Source of the DNA: an uncultured Erysipelotrichaceae bacterium
GTDB lineage: Bacteria; Bacillota_I; Bacilli_A; Erysipelotrichales; Coprobacillaceae
Assembly (NCBI GenBank): GCA_900550005.1
Contig: URQL01000017.1
Coordinates: forward strand, 1-16,330
Reading direction: 5' to 3'
Length of the DNA: 16,330 nucleotides
Part shown: positions 1 to 7,591 of the stretch, in pieces
How the letters are laid out: each line of letters begins with the position of its first letter
Numbering within the stretch: position 1 is the first letter of the stretch
Position numbers and translations under genes: made by a program
The notes under the pieces: generated by a model
The model's database searches: none
Told to the model about the DNA's origin: nothing
The model's input: only the letters and a program-made list of their open reading frames with translations

Positions 1-1501
1 TAGCTAAACGGATACGTTGAGCTTCTCCACCTGATAGTCCTGCAGCTGTTCTTGACAAGCAAAGATAGCCTAAACCAACATCATTTAAAAAGCCTAAACG
101 ATCTTTAATTTCTTTTAAGATCAATTCTGCAATCGTTGCTTGCGTTGGTGTTAATTCCAATTGGTTAAAGAAAGTAAGAGCATCACGAATCGATAAATCC
201 GTAAGTTCAGCAATATTTAAACCACCTACTCTTACACTTAATACTTCATCTGTTAATCTTTTGCCATGACACGTTGGACAAACATGTTCAGAAGTAAAAG
301 ATTCATACCATTCTTTTGACCATGAAGAACGCGTTTCTTCATAACGTCTTTGAATCAATGTTTTGACCCCTTCAATCACTTTCGTTGTTTTATTCACATT
401 ACCTGAACTTGAAGTGATCGTATAAGTAATCGGTTCACGAGAACCTATCATGATAATTTCCATTTCTTTTTTTGTGAAATCTTTCAATGGTTTATCCAAA
501 TCAATTTTATATTTTTCACATAAAATCAAAAAACGTTGCCATTCAATTCTTTCTGTACCAACAGCAGTTTTAAAATAACGAATTCCCCCTTGATTAATCG
601 ATAAGTTTTTATCGGGAATAATCAAATCTTCATCTACTTCATTTTTTAATCCTAATCCTTTACAATCCGGACAAGCACCTAATGGTGAGTTAAATGAAAA
701 TAGACGGGGTTCGAGTTTAGGCACTGAAAAGCCACAAATTGGACAAGAATAATTTGATGAAAATAATTCTTCTGTATTGGTCGTTAAATTTTGAACGATG
801 GCTTCGCCATCACTTAAATTTAATGCCGTTTCTAGTGAATCCGCAAGCCTTGAAATATAGCCTTCTCTTTTAATAATACGGTCAATGATTACTTCAATGT
901 TATGACGTTTATTTTTATCTAATTCAATATTTTCTTCTAATAAACGTGTTTCACCGTTAACTCGAGCACGTACATAACCTTCTTTTTGTAATCTTGCAAA
1001 TAAATCTTTATGTGTACCTTTTTTATTTTTTACTACTGGAGCTAAAATTTGTAACTTAGCTCCATCTTCATATTTATCGATCGTATCCGTCATTTGTTTG
1101 ATCGTTTGAGCAACAATTGGTACACCATGTTCTGGACAATAAGGTACCCCAATACGAGCATACAACAATCTTAAATAATCATAAATTTCCGTTACCGTTC
1201 CTACTGTTGAACGAGGGTTATGGCTTGTTGTTTTTTGATCAATAGCAATAGCTGGTGATAACCCTTCAATACTATCTACATCCGGTTTATCTGCATTTCC
1301 TAAGAATTGTCTTGCATAAGCACTTAAAGATTCAACATAACGGCGTTGCCCTTCAGCATAGATCGTATCAAACGCTAAAGATGTTTTTCCTGAACCAGAA
1401 AGTCCCGTCATAATAACCAGTTTATTTCTAGGAATTTCGATATCAATATTTTTAAGATTATTCTCCCTTGCTCCTTTAACTCTAATTTTATCTTGTTCCA
1501 C
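1..1501 (-). CDS. uvrA: UvrA, excinuclease ABC subunit A (N-terminal ~500 residues; 3' end off window)
   Basis: ATPase that scans DNA for damage with UvrB and loads it in nucleotide excision repair. Seen: Walker A GLSGSGKT at residues 33-40; a zinc module of two CxxC pairs (CPIC 253-256, CPDC 277-280), the same numbering I recall for E. coli UvrA; and the first ABC signature LSGGEAQRIRLA at 489-500, right at the window edge. About half of a ~940-residue protein is present. I chose the GTG at 1501-1499, because AAGGGGTGG lies 5 bases upstream; a second in-frame GTG at 1510 overlaps that site and is less likely. The start lies inside the end of cca (14-base overlap), so translation is probably coupled. 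Last visible gene of the S41 protease-uvrB-cca-uvrA operon. No damage to the frame seen. Confidence 0.95.
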   Translation of the reverse strand, partial: MEQDKIRVKGARENNLKNIDIEIPRNKLVIMTGLSGSGKTSLAFDTIYAEGQRRYVESLSAYARQFLGNADKPDVDSIEGLSPAIAIDQKTTSHNPRSTVGTVTEIYDYLRLLYARIGVPYCPEHGVPIVAQTIKQMTDTIDKYEDGAKLQILAPVVKNKKGTHKDLFARLQKEGYVRARVNGETRLLEENIELDKNKRHNIEVIIDRIIKREGYISRLADSLETALNLSDGEAIVQNLTTNTEELFSSNYSCPICGFSVPKLEPRLFSFNSPLGACPDCKGLGLKNEVDEDLIIPDKNLSINQGGIRYFKTAVGTERIEWQRFLILCEKYKIDLDKPLKDFTKKEMEIIMIGSREPITYTITSSSGNVNKTTKVIEGVKTLIQRRYEETRSSWSKEWYESFTSEHVCPTCHGKRLTDEVLSVRVGGLNIAELTDLSIRDALTFFNQLELTPTQATIAELILKEIKDRLGFLNDVGLGYLCLSRTAAGLSGGEAQRIRLA

Positions 1502-2855
1502 TAATTCCACCCCTTTTAATTAAATCTTTTATATAATCAATAAGTTGTTCTTTCGTCTTTCCTTTTAATTGACGATCGTAAAGATCATCTAACAGTTCTT
1601 TATATTTGGCTTGTGGCTGAATGTGCATTTCAATTAAATCATACCCCGTTATCACCGGTTTTAAAGCATGACTGCCATACATTTTTTTCATATTATCAAT
1701 ATAATAATTGAATTTTTGAATTGTTTGAATATCAATTCGTTTTCTTCCTAATTTATCACAACTACTAAGTAATACCAAATCATCGATCGGTACATAGCCT
1801 TCTAATCGTTTCAATGCTTTTAAATAAGGATAAGCATTTTGATCTTTACGACAAGCAACCATTAAAGTCATATGGGTCCTGACCATTAAAGAAACGTATT
1901 TAGCTAATTTTTGTTGATGGGATAAATTCATCATAAATTCATAAGCAATCAGCTCTCCTTCTAAATCATGATTAGGTGCTTTTCCCTCCGGTGTCGTTAC
2001 TTTAGGTTTACCAATATCATGAAGTAAACTTGCCCACATAAAAGCAAGTGGCCAAGATGTCTTTTGCTTACATAAAGCCGCTAAATCAACAACGAGCATA
2101 GTATGATTAAAAACACTTCCTTCAGGATGAAAATCTAAACGTTGAAAAGTATCGCTTAGTTTTTCTAATTCAGGTGGTAAAGCCTGAATAGCATGCAAAA
2201 AGGTAAAACCAGCTGAAGGCATCGCATTCATTAATATTTGATTGTATTCATTAAAAATCCTTTCTTTACTAAGAAAAGGTAAATCTTTAACCATAGCCCT
2301 CGCTTGTATCATTGTTTTTTCTTCTATTTTAAAATCAGGGAGTTTCGCTTTAAAACGTGCTAAACGCAATACCCGTAAGGGATCATCTTTAAATGTGGAT
2401 TCATCCACCATTCTTAAAATTTTATTTTTTAAATCTTCTTTTCCATGATAAGGATCAATCCATTTTTTTTCAATTGGATCATAAAGAATGGCATTGATCG
2501 TTAAATCTCTTCTTTTACAAGCTTCTTGAAAAGAAAGTTCAGGAATAAGTTCTATCGCAAAATCTTGATGTGCACTTCCACACTTACTTTCTTTTCTAGC
2601 TAAAGCAAAATCAACATCAGGGAGTTCTTTTAATTTATAAACTCCAAAGCTTTTTCCTACTTCAAGGACTTGTCCAAAAGAACTTAAAATAGTTTTAAGT
2701 TCTTCAGGCTCAAGACCATAAATTTCAACATCCTTATCATGACTTTCTTTAATATTCAACAAGTCATCACGTACACAACCACCTACTAAATACCCTCGTC
2801 CTTTTTTTGAAGCAATGACTTTTAATATATTAAGTAACAAAGAAGGCAATTTCAT
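1488..2855 (-). CDS. cca: CCA-adding enzyme / tRNA nucleotidyltransferase with HD domain
   Basis: 455 residues. Class II nucleotidyltransferase of the poly(A) polymerase/CCA family, which adds or repairs the 3' CCA end of tRNA in the cytoplasm. Seen: LVGGCVRD at 23-30, the metal-binding DKD of HDKDVEIYG (D40, D42), RRDLTINAI around 115-122, DDPLRVLRLARF around 158-168, and an HD-type phosphohydrolase region (H251, LLHDIGKP with H279-D280, then NHD at 295-297). The HD domain makes it longer than the B. subtilis enzyme (about 400 residues) and closer to the HD-containing type. CCA- versus A- or CC-only specificity cannot be decided by eye. Its ATG overlaps the uvrB stop by one base (TAATG), and its end overlaps the uvrA start, so it is embedded and coupled between the two repair genes. 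Confidence 0.88.
   Translation of the reverse strand: MKLPSLLLNILKVIASKKGRGYLVGGCVRDDLLNIKESHDKDVEIYGLEPEELKTILSSFGQVLEVGKSFGVYKLKELPDVDFALARKESKCGSAHQDFAIELIPELSFQEACKRRDLTINAILYDPIEKKWIDPYHGKEDLKNKILRMVDESTFKDDPLRVLRLARFKAKLPDFKIEEKTMIQARAMVKDLPFLSKERIFNEYNQILMNAMPSAGFTFLHAIQALPPELEKLSDTFQRLDFHPEGSVFNHTMLVVDLAALCKQKTSWPLAFMWASLLHDIGKPKVTTPEGKAPNHDLEGELIAYEFMMNLSHQQKLAKYVSLMVRTHMTLMVACRKDQNAYPYLKALKRLEGYVPIDDLVLLSSCDKLGRKRIDIQTIQKFNYYIDNMKKMYGSHALKPVITGYDLIEMHIQPQAKYKELLDDLYDRQLKGKTKEQLIDYIKDLIKRGGISGTR
1502..1517 (-). promoter_or_regulatory. Ribosome binding site deciding the uvrA GTG start
   Basis: On the minus strand, AAAAGGGGTGG (1517-1507) precedes GTG at 1501 by 5 bases, inside the last codons of cca. 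It supports the downstream GTG over the in-frame GTG at 1510, which would lie within the binding site itself. Confidence 0.5.
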
Positions 2856-4834
2856 TAAGCATTTTCTCCTTTTAACTCAATTAGAATGTCACGAAGTTCC
2901 ATTGCTTTTTCAAAGTCTAATACTTTAGCAGCGGCTTTCATTTGCGCTTCAATATCTTTAATAAGTTCTGCTTTTGCTTTCTTACTTGCCTTTTTACCCT
3001 TTTTAACAAGGCTAGAAGCTTGTTCAACTGTTTCATCCATGCCATGGATCGCTTCACGTATATCTTTAACAATGGTCTTAGGTATAATATGGTGTTCTTT
3101 ATTATAAACTTCTTGAATTTCTCGACGACGGTTAGTTTCATCAATGGCAGATTGCATCGATTCTGTCATATTATCAGCATACATAATAACTTTACCAGAA
3201 GCATTACGTGCAGCACGACCAATCGTTTGGATAAGTGAACGGTGACTACGTAAGAAGCCTTCTTTATCTGCATCTAAAATGCAAACTAAAGAAACTTCAG
3301 GTAAGTCCAATCCTTCTCTTAATAAGTTGATCCCAATTAAAACATCGTACTTACCTAAACGTAGATCACGTAAGATTTCTGTTCTTTCTAATGTTTTTGT
3401 GTCAGAATGAAGATAAGCGACCTTTAATCCTACTTCTTTTAAATAATCCGTTAAATCTTCAGCCATTCGTTTTGTTAAAGTGGTGATAAGAACACGTTCA
3501 TTTTTCTTAATACGCTCATTGATTTCACCAATAATGTCATCAATTTGATTTTCAATTGGTCTAACTTCAATAAGAGGATCGAGCAATCCCGTAGGTCGAA
3601 TAATTTGTTCTACATAATGATTATGTACTTGTTCTAACTCATAATCCCCTGGTGTCGCAGATACAAATATAGCTTGATTAATGATTTTTTCAAATTCTTC
3701 AAAACGCAATGGTCGATTGTCTAAGGCACTAGGTAAACGGAATCCATATTCAACTAAAGTTTCTTTACGAGAACGATCACCATTAAACATACCTCGAATT
3801 TGTGGCAACATAACATGAGATTCATCCACGATCAAAAGGTAATCTTTAGGGAAATAATCAATTAAAGTATATGGACGTTGTCCTTCTTGTCGTCCATCGA
3901 TATGACGAGAATAGTTTTCAATTCCTGAGCACATCCCCACTTCTCTTAACATCTCAATATCATGACGTGTTCTTTGTTCTAGACGTTGATGTTCTAATAA
4001 TTTATTCTGTTGTTTTAATTCAACTAAACGCTCTTCTAATTCTTTTTCAATACCATTAACTGCCATGTCCATTTGTTCTTTCGTTGTAACATAGCCATAA
4101 GCTGGATAAATCGTATAATATTGAAATGAATTTAAAACCTGTCCTGTTAAAGGATCAACTTCACAAATTCGATCGACTTCATCACCAAATAACTCAACAC
4201 GAATAAGCCAACTTTCCGTGTGTCCCGGCATGATTTCAATAACATCCCCACGAACTCGAAATGTTCCTTTGGTTTGTTCTATATCATTGCGTTGATATTG
4301 ACGATCAACTAAGAAAGTAAGAAGTTCCTTACGATCAATGATTTGTCCTACTCGAATACTAAAAATCATTTCTCGATATTGATCTGGATTTCCTAATCCA
4401 TAAATAGAAGCAACGGAAGCAACAACAATGGTATCTTCTCTTTCAAGTAAAGAATTCATTGCTGAAGAACGTAACATTTCAATTTCATAGTTCGTTTTCG
4501 CTGTTTTATCAATATAGGTATCACTTTTAGGAATATAAGCTTCTGGTTGGTAAAAATCGAAATTGGATACAAAGTATTCAACTCGATTATGTGGAAAAAA
4601 TTCCTTTAATTCTGAATAAAGTTGTCCAGCCAAAGTTTTATTATGGGCTAACACTAATGTTGGTTTATTCACTCTTGCAATCACATTCGAAACCGTGAAT
4701 GTTTTTCCAGTTCCCGTTCCTCCTAATAAGACTTGGGTTTTCTTTCCTGCTTTTATTCCTTCCACTAATTCTTCAATCGCTGTAGGTTGATCTCCTGTCG
4801 GTTGATAGGAAGAAACAAGTTCAAATTTTGGCAT
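2855..4834 (-). CDS. uvrB: UvrB, excinuclease ABC subunit B
   Basis: 659 residues, the usual family length. DNA-damage verification helicase of nucleotide excision repair: receives DNA from UvrA, then recruits UvrC. Seen: Walker A GGTGTGKT at 38-45; the beta-hairpin region with NFDFYQPEAYIPKSDTYIDK (about 91-110) that clamps one DNA strand; DESH box at 337-340; helicase C-terminal motifs including LLREGLDLPEVS and QTIGRAARN; and a C-terminal UVR coiled-coil domain (about 620-655, DFEKAMELRD) for UvrC contact. Start ATG at 4834 has AAAGGATGGTGAG just upstream and lies 14 bases after the S41 protease stop. The stop shares one base with the cca start. Frame intact. Confidence 0.97.
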   Translation of the reverse strand: MPKFELVSSYQPTGDQPTAIEELVEGIKAGKKTQVLLGGTGTGKTFTVSNVIARVNKPTLVLAHNKTLAGQLYSELKEFFPHNRVEYFVSNFDFYQPEAYIPKSDTYIDKTAKTNYEIEMLRSSAMNSLLEREDTIVVASVASIYGLGNPDQYREMIFSIRVGQIIDRKELLTFLVDRQYQRNDIEQTKGTFRVRGDVIEIMPGHTESWLIRVELFGDEVDRICEVDPLTGQVLNSFQYYTIYPAYGYVTTKEQMDMAVNGIEKELEERLVELKQQNKLLEHQRLEQRTRHDIEMLREVGMCSGIENYSRHIDGRQEGQRPYTLIDYFPKDYLLIVDESHVMLPQIRGMFNGDRSRKETLVEYGFRLPSALDNRPLRFEEFEKIINQAIFVSATPGDYELEQVHNHYVEQIIRPTGLLDPLIEVRPIENQIDDIIGEINERIKKNERVLITTLTKRMAEDLTDYLKEVGLKVAYLHSDTKTLERTEILRDLRLGKYDVLIGINLLREGLDLPEVSLVCILDADKEGFLRSHRSLIQTIGRAARNASGKVIMYADNMTESMQSAIDETNRRREIQEVYNKEHHIIPKTIVKDIREAIHGMDETVEQASSLVKKGKKASKKAKAELIKDIEAQMKAAAKVLDFEKAMELRDILIELKGENA

Positions 4835-4848
4835 AATCTCACCATCCT

Positions 4849-6264
4849 TTATTGAATCAAAGATTCTAATTTTTTATATTGTTCATCATTTTGACTAGCA
4901 TATGCATATTCGATTATTGCACTAATTAATGCATTTCTATCTTCTTGATCAAAAGTTCCATTTTCTGTAAGTTGATGATCTTTTTCAAACTGCTGTAAAA
5001 CGGTTTTGGTATTTTCACTAAAATAACCATCTTCACGACCACAATCATAACCAATCAATTTCAACATTTTTTGAAATTGAGCTATTCTTTCATCAACACT
5101 GTCTTGTTGTAAAGAGGAGTCTAATTCAAAATTATATAATCCCTCTAAAGAGGTATTTTTTACTTCGATATCAGGGGTGATTCCTTCTCCACCAATCCAT
5201 TTACCACTTGGAAGTAACCATTTTGCATAAGTGTATTTAACCACACTTAAATCACTTAACGTAGCTTGATCTTGAGCGACTCCTTTTCCATAGCTTTGTT
5301 CTCCAATCACAGTGTACCCTAATACTTCTTGTAAAGCTCCAGCTAAAACTTCACTCGCACTTGCACTTGAATTATTAATTAATACATAACCATGACTAAA
5401 ACGATGAGGCTGTTCATTGCTTGAAACATATTCCACTTGTTTTCCTTGTTTATTTTCTGTAATAAGTTCAACTTGACCTTTTTCTAAAAGAAGATCTAAA
5501 ATTCCTTTAGCTGCTTGTAAGTAACCTCCTGGGTTTCCTCGAACATCAAAAACAAGAGTATCGATATTTTCTTGTGTAAAATAATCGAGTGCTTTTTTAA
5601 CTTCACTAGCTGTCGTTGTGCCAAAAGAGGAAAGTGTGATTAATCCATATGGATGATCATTTGCTGTTTTAATTTCATAAAGAGCAGAATAATCCACTTT
5701 TGCACGTGTAATGGTTACATCAAAAGTTTCTTGCTTACGTAAAATCGTTAAAACGACATCACTTCCACTTTCTCCTCGTACCATTTTGACAATTTCATCA
5801 CTACTTTTATCTTGAATACTTTGATGATCTACAGCTTGTAAAATATCACCTTCTTGTAAGTCGGCTTTTTTTGCTGGAGAACCTTCGTATACTTTAGTGA
5901 TGATTGGAAGTCCTGCATTAGTATTAAATGCAACACCGATTCCTTCGTAATTTTTATTAATACCATCTTGAAAATCAGCAAGTTCACTTTGGGTAAAATA
6001 GCTATTATAGGGATCACCAACCGCTTCCATCATTGCTTTAGCAAGCGTTTCATCTAAATCGATAGCATCCTCTGTATTTAACCATTTATTTTTTAAAATG
6101 TCATAAACTTCTTGTACTTTATTTGTTCCTTGACTTGCAGTACTCGAAGCTTTGTTTTTTTGATTACCGATAAGAAAACCACCGCCTAAGCAAAGAATAC
6201 AACAAACAATGACAGCGCCTAAATTCATTTTTATTTTATGTTTGGGTTTATCATTTAATTTCAT
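4849..6264 (-). CDS. Membrane-anchored S41 family carboxy-terminal processing protease (CtpA/CtpB-like) with PDZ and peptidoglycan-binding domains
   Basis: 471 residues. Order: short basic cytoplasmic tail; one membrane anchor (about 13-33, no obvious lipobox); PDZ domain (about 100-185, with GIGVAF and EGSPAKKADLQEGD); S41 serine protease core; C-terminal PG_binding_1-like helical domain (about 390-450, RIAQFQKMLKLIGYD). By spacing to B. subtilis CtpB (Ser309, Lys334, Gln338 as I recall), the catalytic triad is S302 in NNSSASASE, K327 in GEQSYGKG and Q331. So it should be active outside the membrane, held at the wall. Family members process envelope proteins or regulators; the substrate here is unknown. 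First gene of the operon with uvrB-cca-uvrA and preceded by its own promoter. It directly follows the ftsEX/hydrolase operon, so processing of those hydrolases is conceivable but untested. Confidence 0.92.
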   Translation of the reverse strand: MKLNDKPKHKIKMNLGAVIVCCILCLGGGFLIGNQKNKASSTASQGTNKVQEVYDILKNKWLNTEDAIDLDETLAKAMMEAVGDPYNSYFTQSELADFQDGINKNYEGIGVAFNTNAGLPIITKVYEGSPAKKADLQEGDILQAVDHQSIQDKSSDEIVKMVRGESGSDVVLTILRKQETFDVTITRAKVDYSALYEIKTANDHPYGLITLSSFGTTTASEVKKALDYFTQENIDTLVFDVRGNPGGYLQAAKGILDLLLEKGQVELITENKQGKQVEYVSSNEQPHRFSHGYVLINNSSASASEVLAGALQEVLGYTVIGEQSYGKGVAQDQATLSDLSVVKYTYAKWLLPSGKWIGGEGITPDIEVKNTSLEGLYNFELDSSLQQDSVDERIAQFQKMLKLIGYDCGREDGYFSENTKTVLQQFEKDHQLTENGTFDQEDRNALISAIIEYAYASQNDEQYKKLESLIQ

Positions 6265-6284
6265 TCAATCACCTCAGTAATGCT

Positions 6285-6293
6285 ATTTTACCA
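6285..6293 (-). promoter_or_regulatory. Extended -10 promoter of the S41 protease-uvrB-cca-uvrA operon
   Basis: On the minus strand, TGGTAAAAT (TG-N plus hexamer TAAAAT at 6290-6285) lies about 20 bases upstream of the ATG. No good -35 hexamer is visible at 16-18 bases. A strong ribosome binding site, GAGGTG (6275-6270), lies 5 bases before the start at 6264. The region follows the terminator of the upstream operon, so a promoter is expected here. No LexA-like SOS operator was recognised by eye. Confidence 0.45.
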
Positions 6294-6332
6294 CAAATTA
6301 ATAAAATATATTACTTATTCACACCAATTTAT

Positions 6333-6362
6333 TAAAAAAAGGACTTTTCAGTCCTTTTTTCT
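6333..6362 (-). terminator. Rho-independent terminator of the ftsEX-hydrolase operon
   Basis: Perfect hairpin: AAAAAAGGACT (6335-6345) pairs with AGTCCTTTTTT (6350-6360) around a TTTC loop. On the minus strand the stem is followed by a run of T, immediately after the stop codon of the hydrolase gene. Because the arms are A/T-flanked on both sides it could work in both directions. Confidence 0.85.
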
Positions 6363-7571
6363 TTATCCAATTCTTCTTGCTGTTAAAAAACATCCTTGCC
6401 AGTAAGATGAGTAGAAATTCGTTGTTTCCACTCCAGTAGCCGGTGTTCCGGCATGAATCATAACTCCATTACCAGCGTAAATACCGACATGGGAACAATA
6501 CCCACCAGTATTAAAGAAAAGTAAATCACCTGGTTGTAAATCACCTGCACTAACAGCATAACCTTGATTAACTTGTGAATAAGTTGTACGTGTGATGTTG
6601 ATTCCCACTTGAGCATAAACCCATGAAGTAAATCCTGAACAGTCAAATGCATTAGGTCCTGTAGCACCATAAACATAGGCACTACCTACTTTACTATAAG
6701 CAATTCCAGCAATACCTGATGTATCCGCAATAGTTCCACTGTTTGAATTACCACTTGAAGAATCACTACTGCTGTTTCCCCCATTACTGATCCATTGTTG
6801 TTGTTCTAACGTAAGTTGAGAATTTTGAATAGCAGATTCAAGTGAAGATTGGATCGATGCACTTTCAGCTAAAGAAGCTTCCCCAGCTTCAATTTGAGCT
6901 GTATAAGTTTGAATTAATTCATCCATTTCTATTTTTTTATTTTCTTGTTCTTGTTTTGAAGCAAGTAATGCATTTTGTTCATCTTGAGCCCATTGTTTTG
7001 TATCTTCTAATTCTTTTTTTGCATCATTTAAAGAAACGATCAATTCTTTATCACTTGCTGTTAATTCATTGACCCCATCAATACGTGAGAATAAATCAGA
7101 AAAACTTGTAGCTCCTAAAATGAAATCAATCATTTGATTTGAATTCACATACGTTTGCATTTCGTATAAACGATCTTTAAGCATGTTTTGTTTTTCTTGA
7201 ATTTGTTCTTCTTGTCCAGCAATTTGGGTATTGATGTAATCAATGGTTTCTTGCTTTTCACTAATTTGTGTTTCTAATTGATTAATTTGATTATAAACTT
7301 CATTGATTTTATCTTGTGTTGAATCTAATGAACTTTGTGCATCATTAATTGAACTTTGAATATCTGAGTTTTTACTTTTTAAATAATTATTGAAGTCTTG
7401 GCAAGTTGCGATTTCACTTCTTGAAAGACTATCTGAACTACACATAGCAATATATTCACGTTCATTTACTTCATAATCATTGTCTGCTTTAATGGTTGAA
7501 GTACCAACGAATGCTGTAAATGAAACCATACTAACGACTAATATACTTTTTATTGTTTTATTTAACTTCAT
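6363..7571 (-). CDS. Secreted coiled-coil NlpC/P60 peptidoglycan hydrolase (CwlO/PcsB-like), paralogue 1
   Basis: 402 residues. Signal peptide about 1-29; long coiled coil (about 65-255) with the segment RLYEMQTY...FSDLFSRIDG at about 134-166; Ser/Asn/Gly-rich linker (about 262-282); NlpC/P60 domain to the C terminus with catalytic C311 (FDCSG), H361 (SHVGIY) and polar third residue H373 (MIHA). Likely a D,L-endopeptidase cutting stem peptides outside the membrane. Family knowledge: coiled-coil hydrolases of the CwlO and PcsB kind are held inactive and switched on by FtsEX, whose genes lie just upstream in this operon. Strong AAGGAGG site before the ATG at 7571, and 20 bases from the upstream paralogue. 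C44 and C57 in the mature N terminus match a Cys pair in the paralogue. Last gene before the terminator. Confidence 0.92.
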   Translation of the reverse strand: MKLNKTIKSILVVSMVSFTAFVGTSTIKADNDYEVNEREYIAMCSSDSLSRSEIATCQDFNNYLKSKNSDIQSSINDAQSSLDSTQDKINEVYNQINQLETQISEKQETIDYINTQIAGQEEQIQEKQNMLKDRLYEMQTYVNSNQMIDFILGATSFSDLFSRIDGVNELTASDKELIVSLNDAKKELEDTKQWAQDEQNALLASKQEQENKKIEMDELIQTYTAQIEAGEASLAESASIQSSLESAIQNSQLTLEQQQWISNGGNSSSDSSSGNSNSGTIADTSGIAGIAYSKVGSAYVYGATGPNAFDCSGFTSWVYAQVGINITRTTYSQVNQGYAVSAGDLQPGDLLFFNTGGYCSHVGIYAGNGVMIHAGTPATGVETTNFYSSYWQGCFLTARRIG

Positions 7572-7591
7572 TTCCTTTCATTCCTCCTTTT

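Noticed and set aside
2242..4059. Plus-strand open frames of 60-100 codons opposite cca and uvrB (for example 2242-2448, 2886-3238, 3871-4059)
   Set aside because: They are antisense shadows of well-identified genes, with low-complexity hydrophobic translations, no ribosome binding site and no family resemblance.
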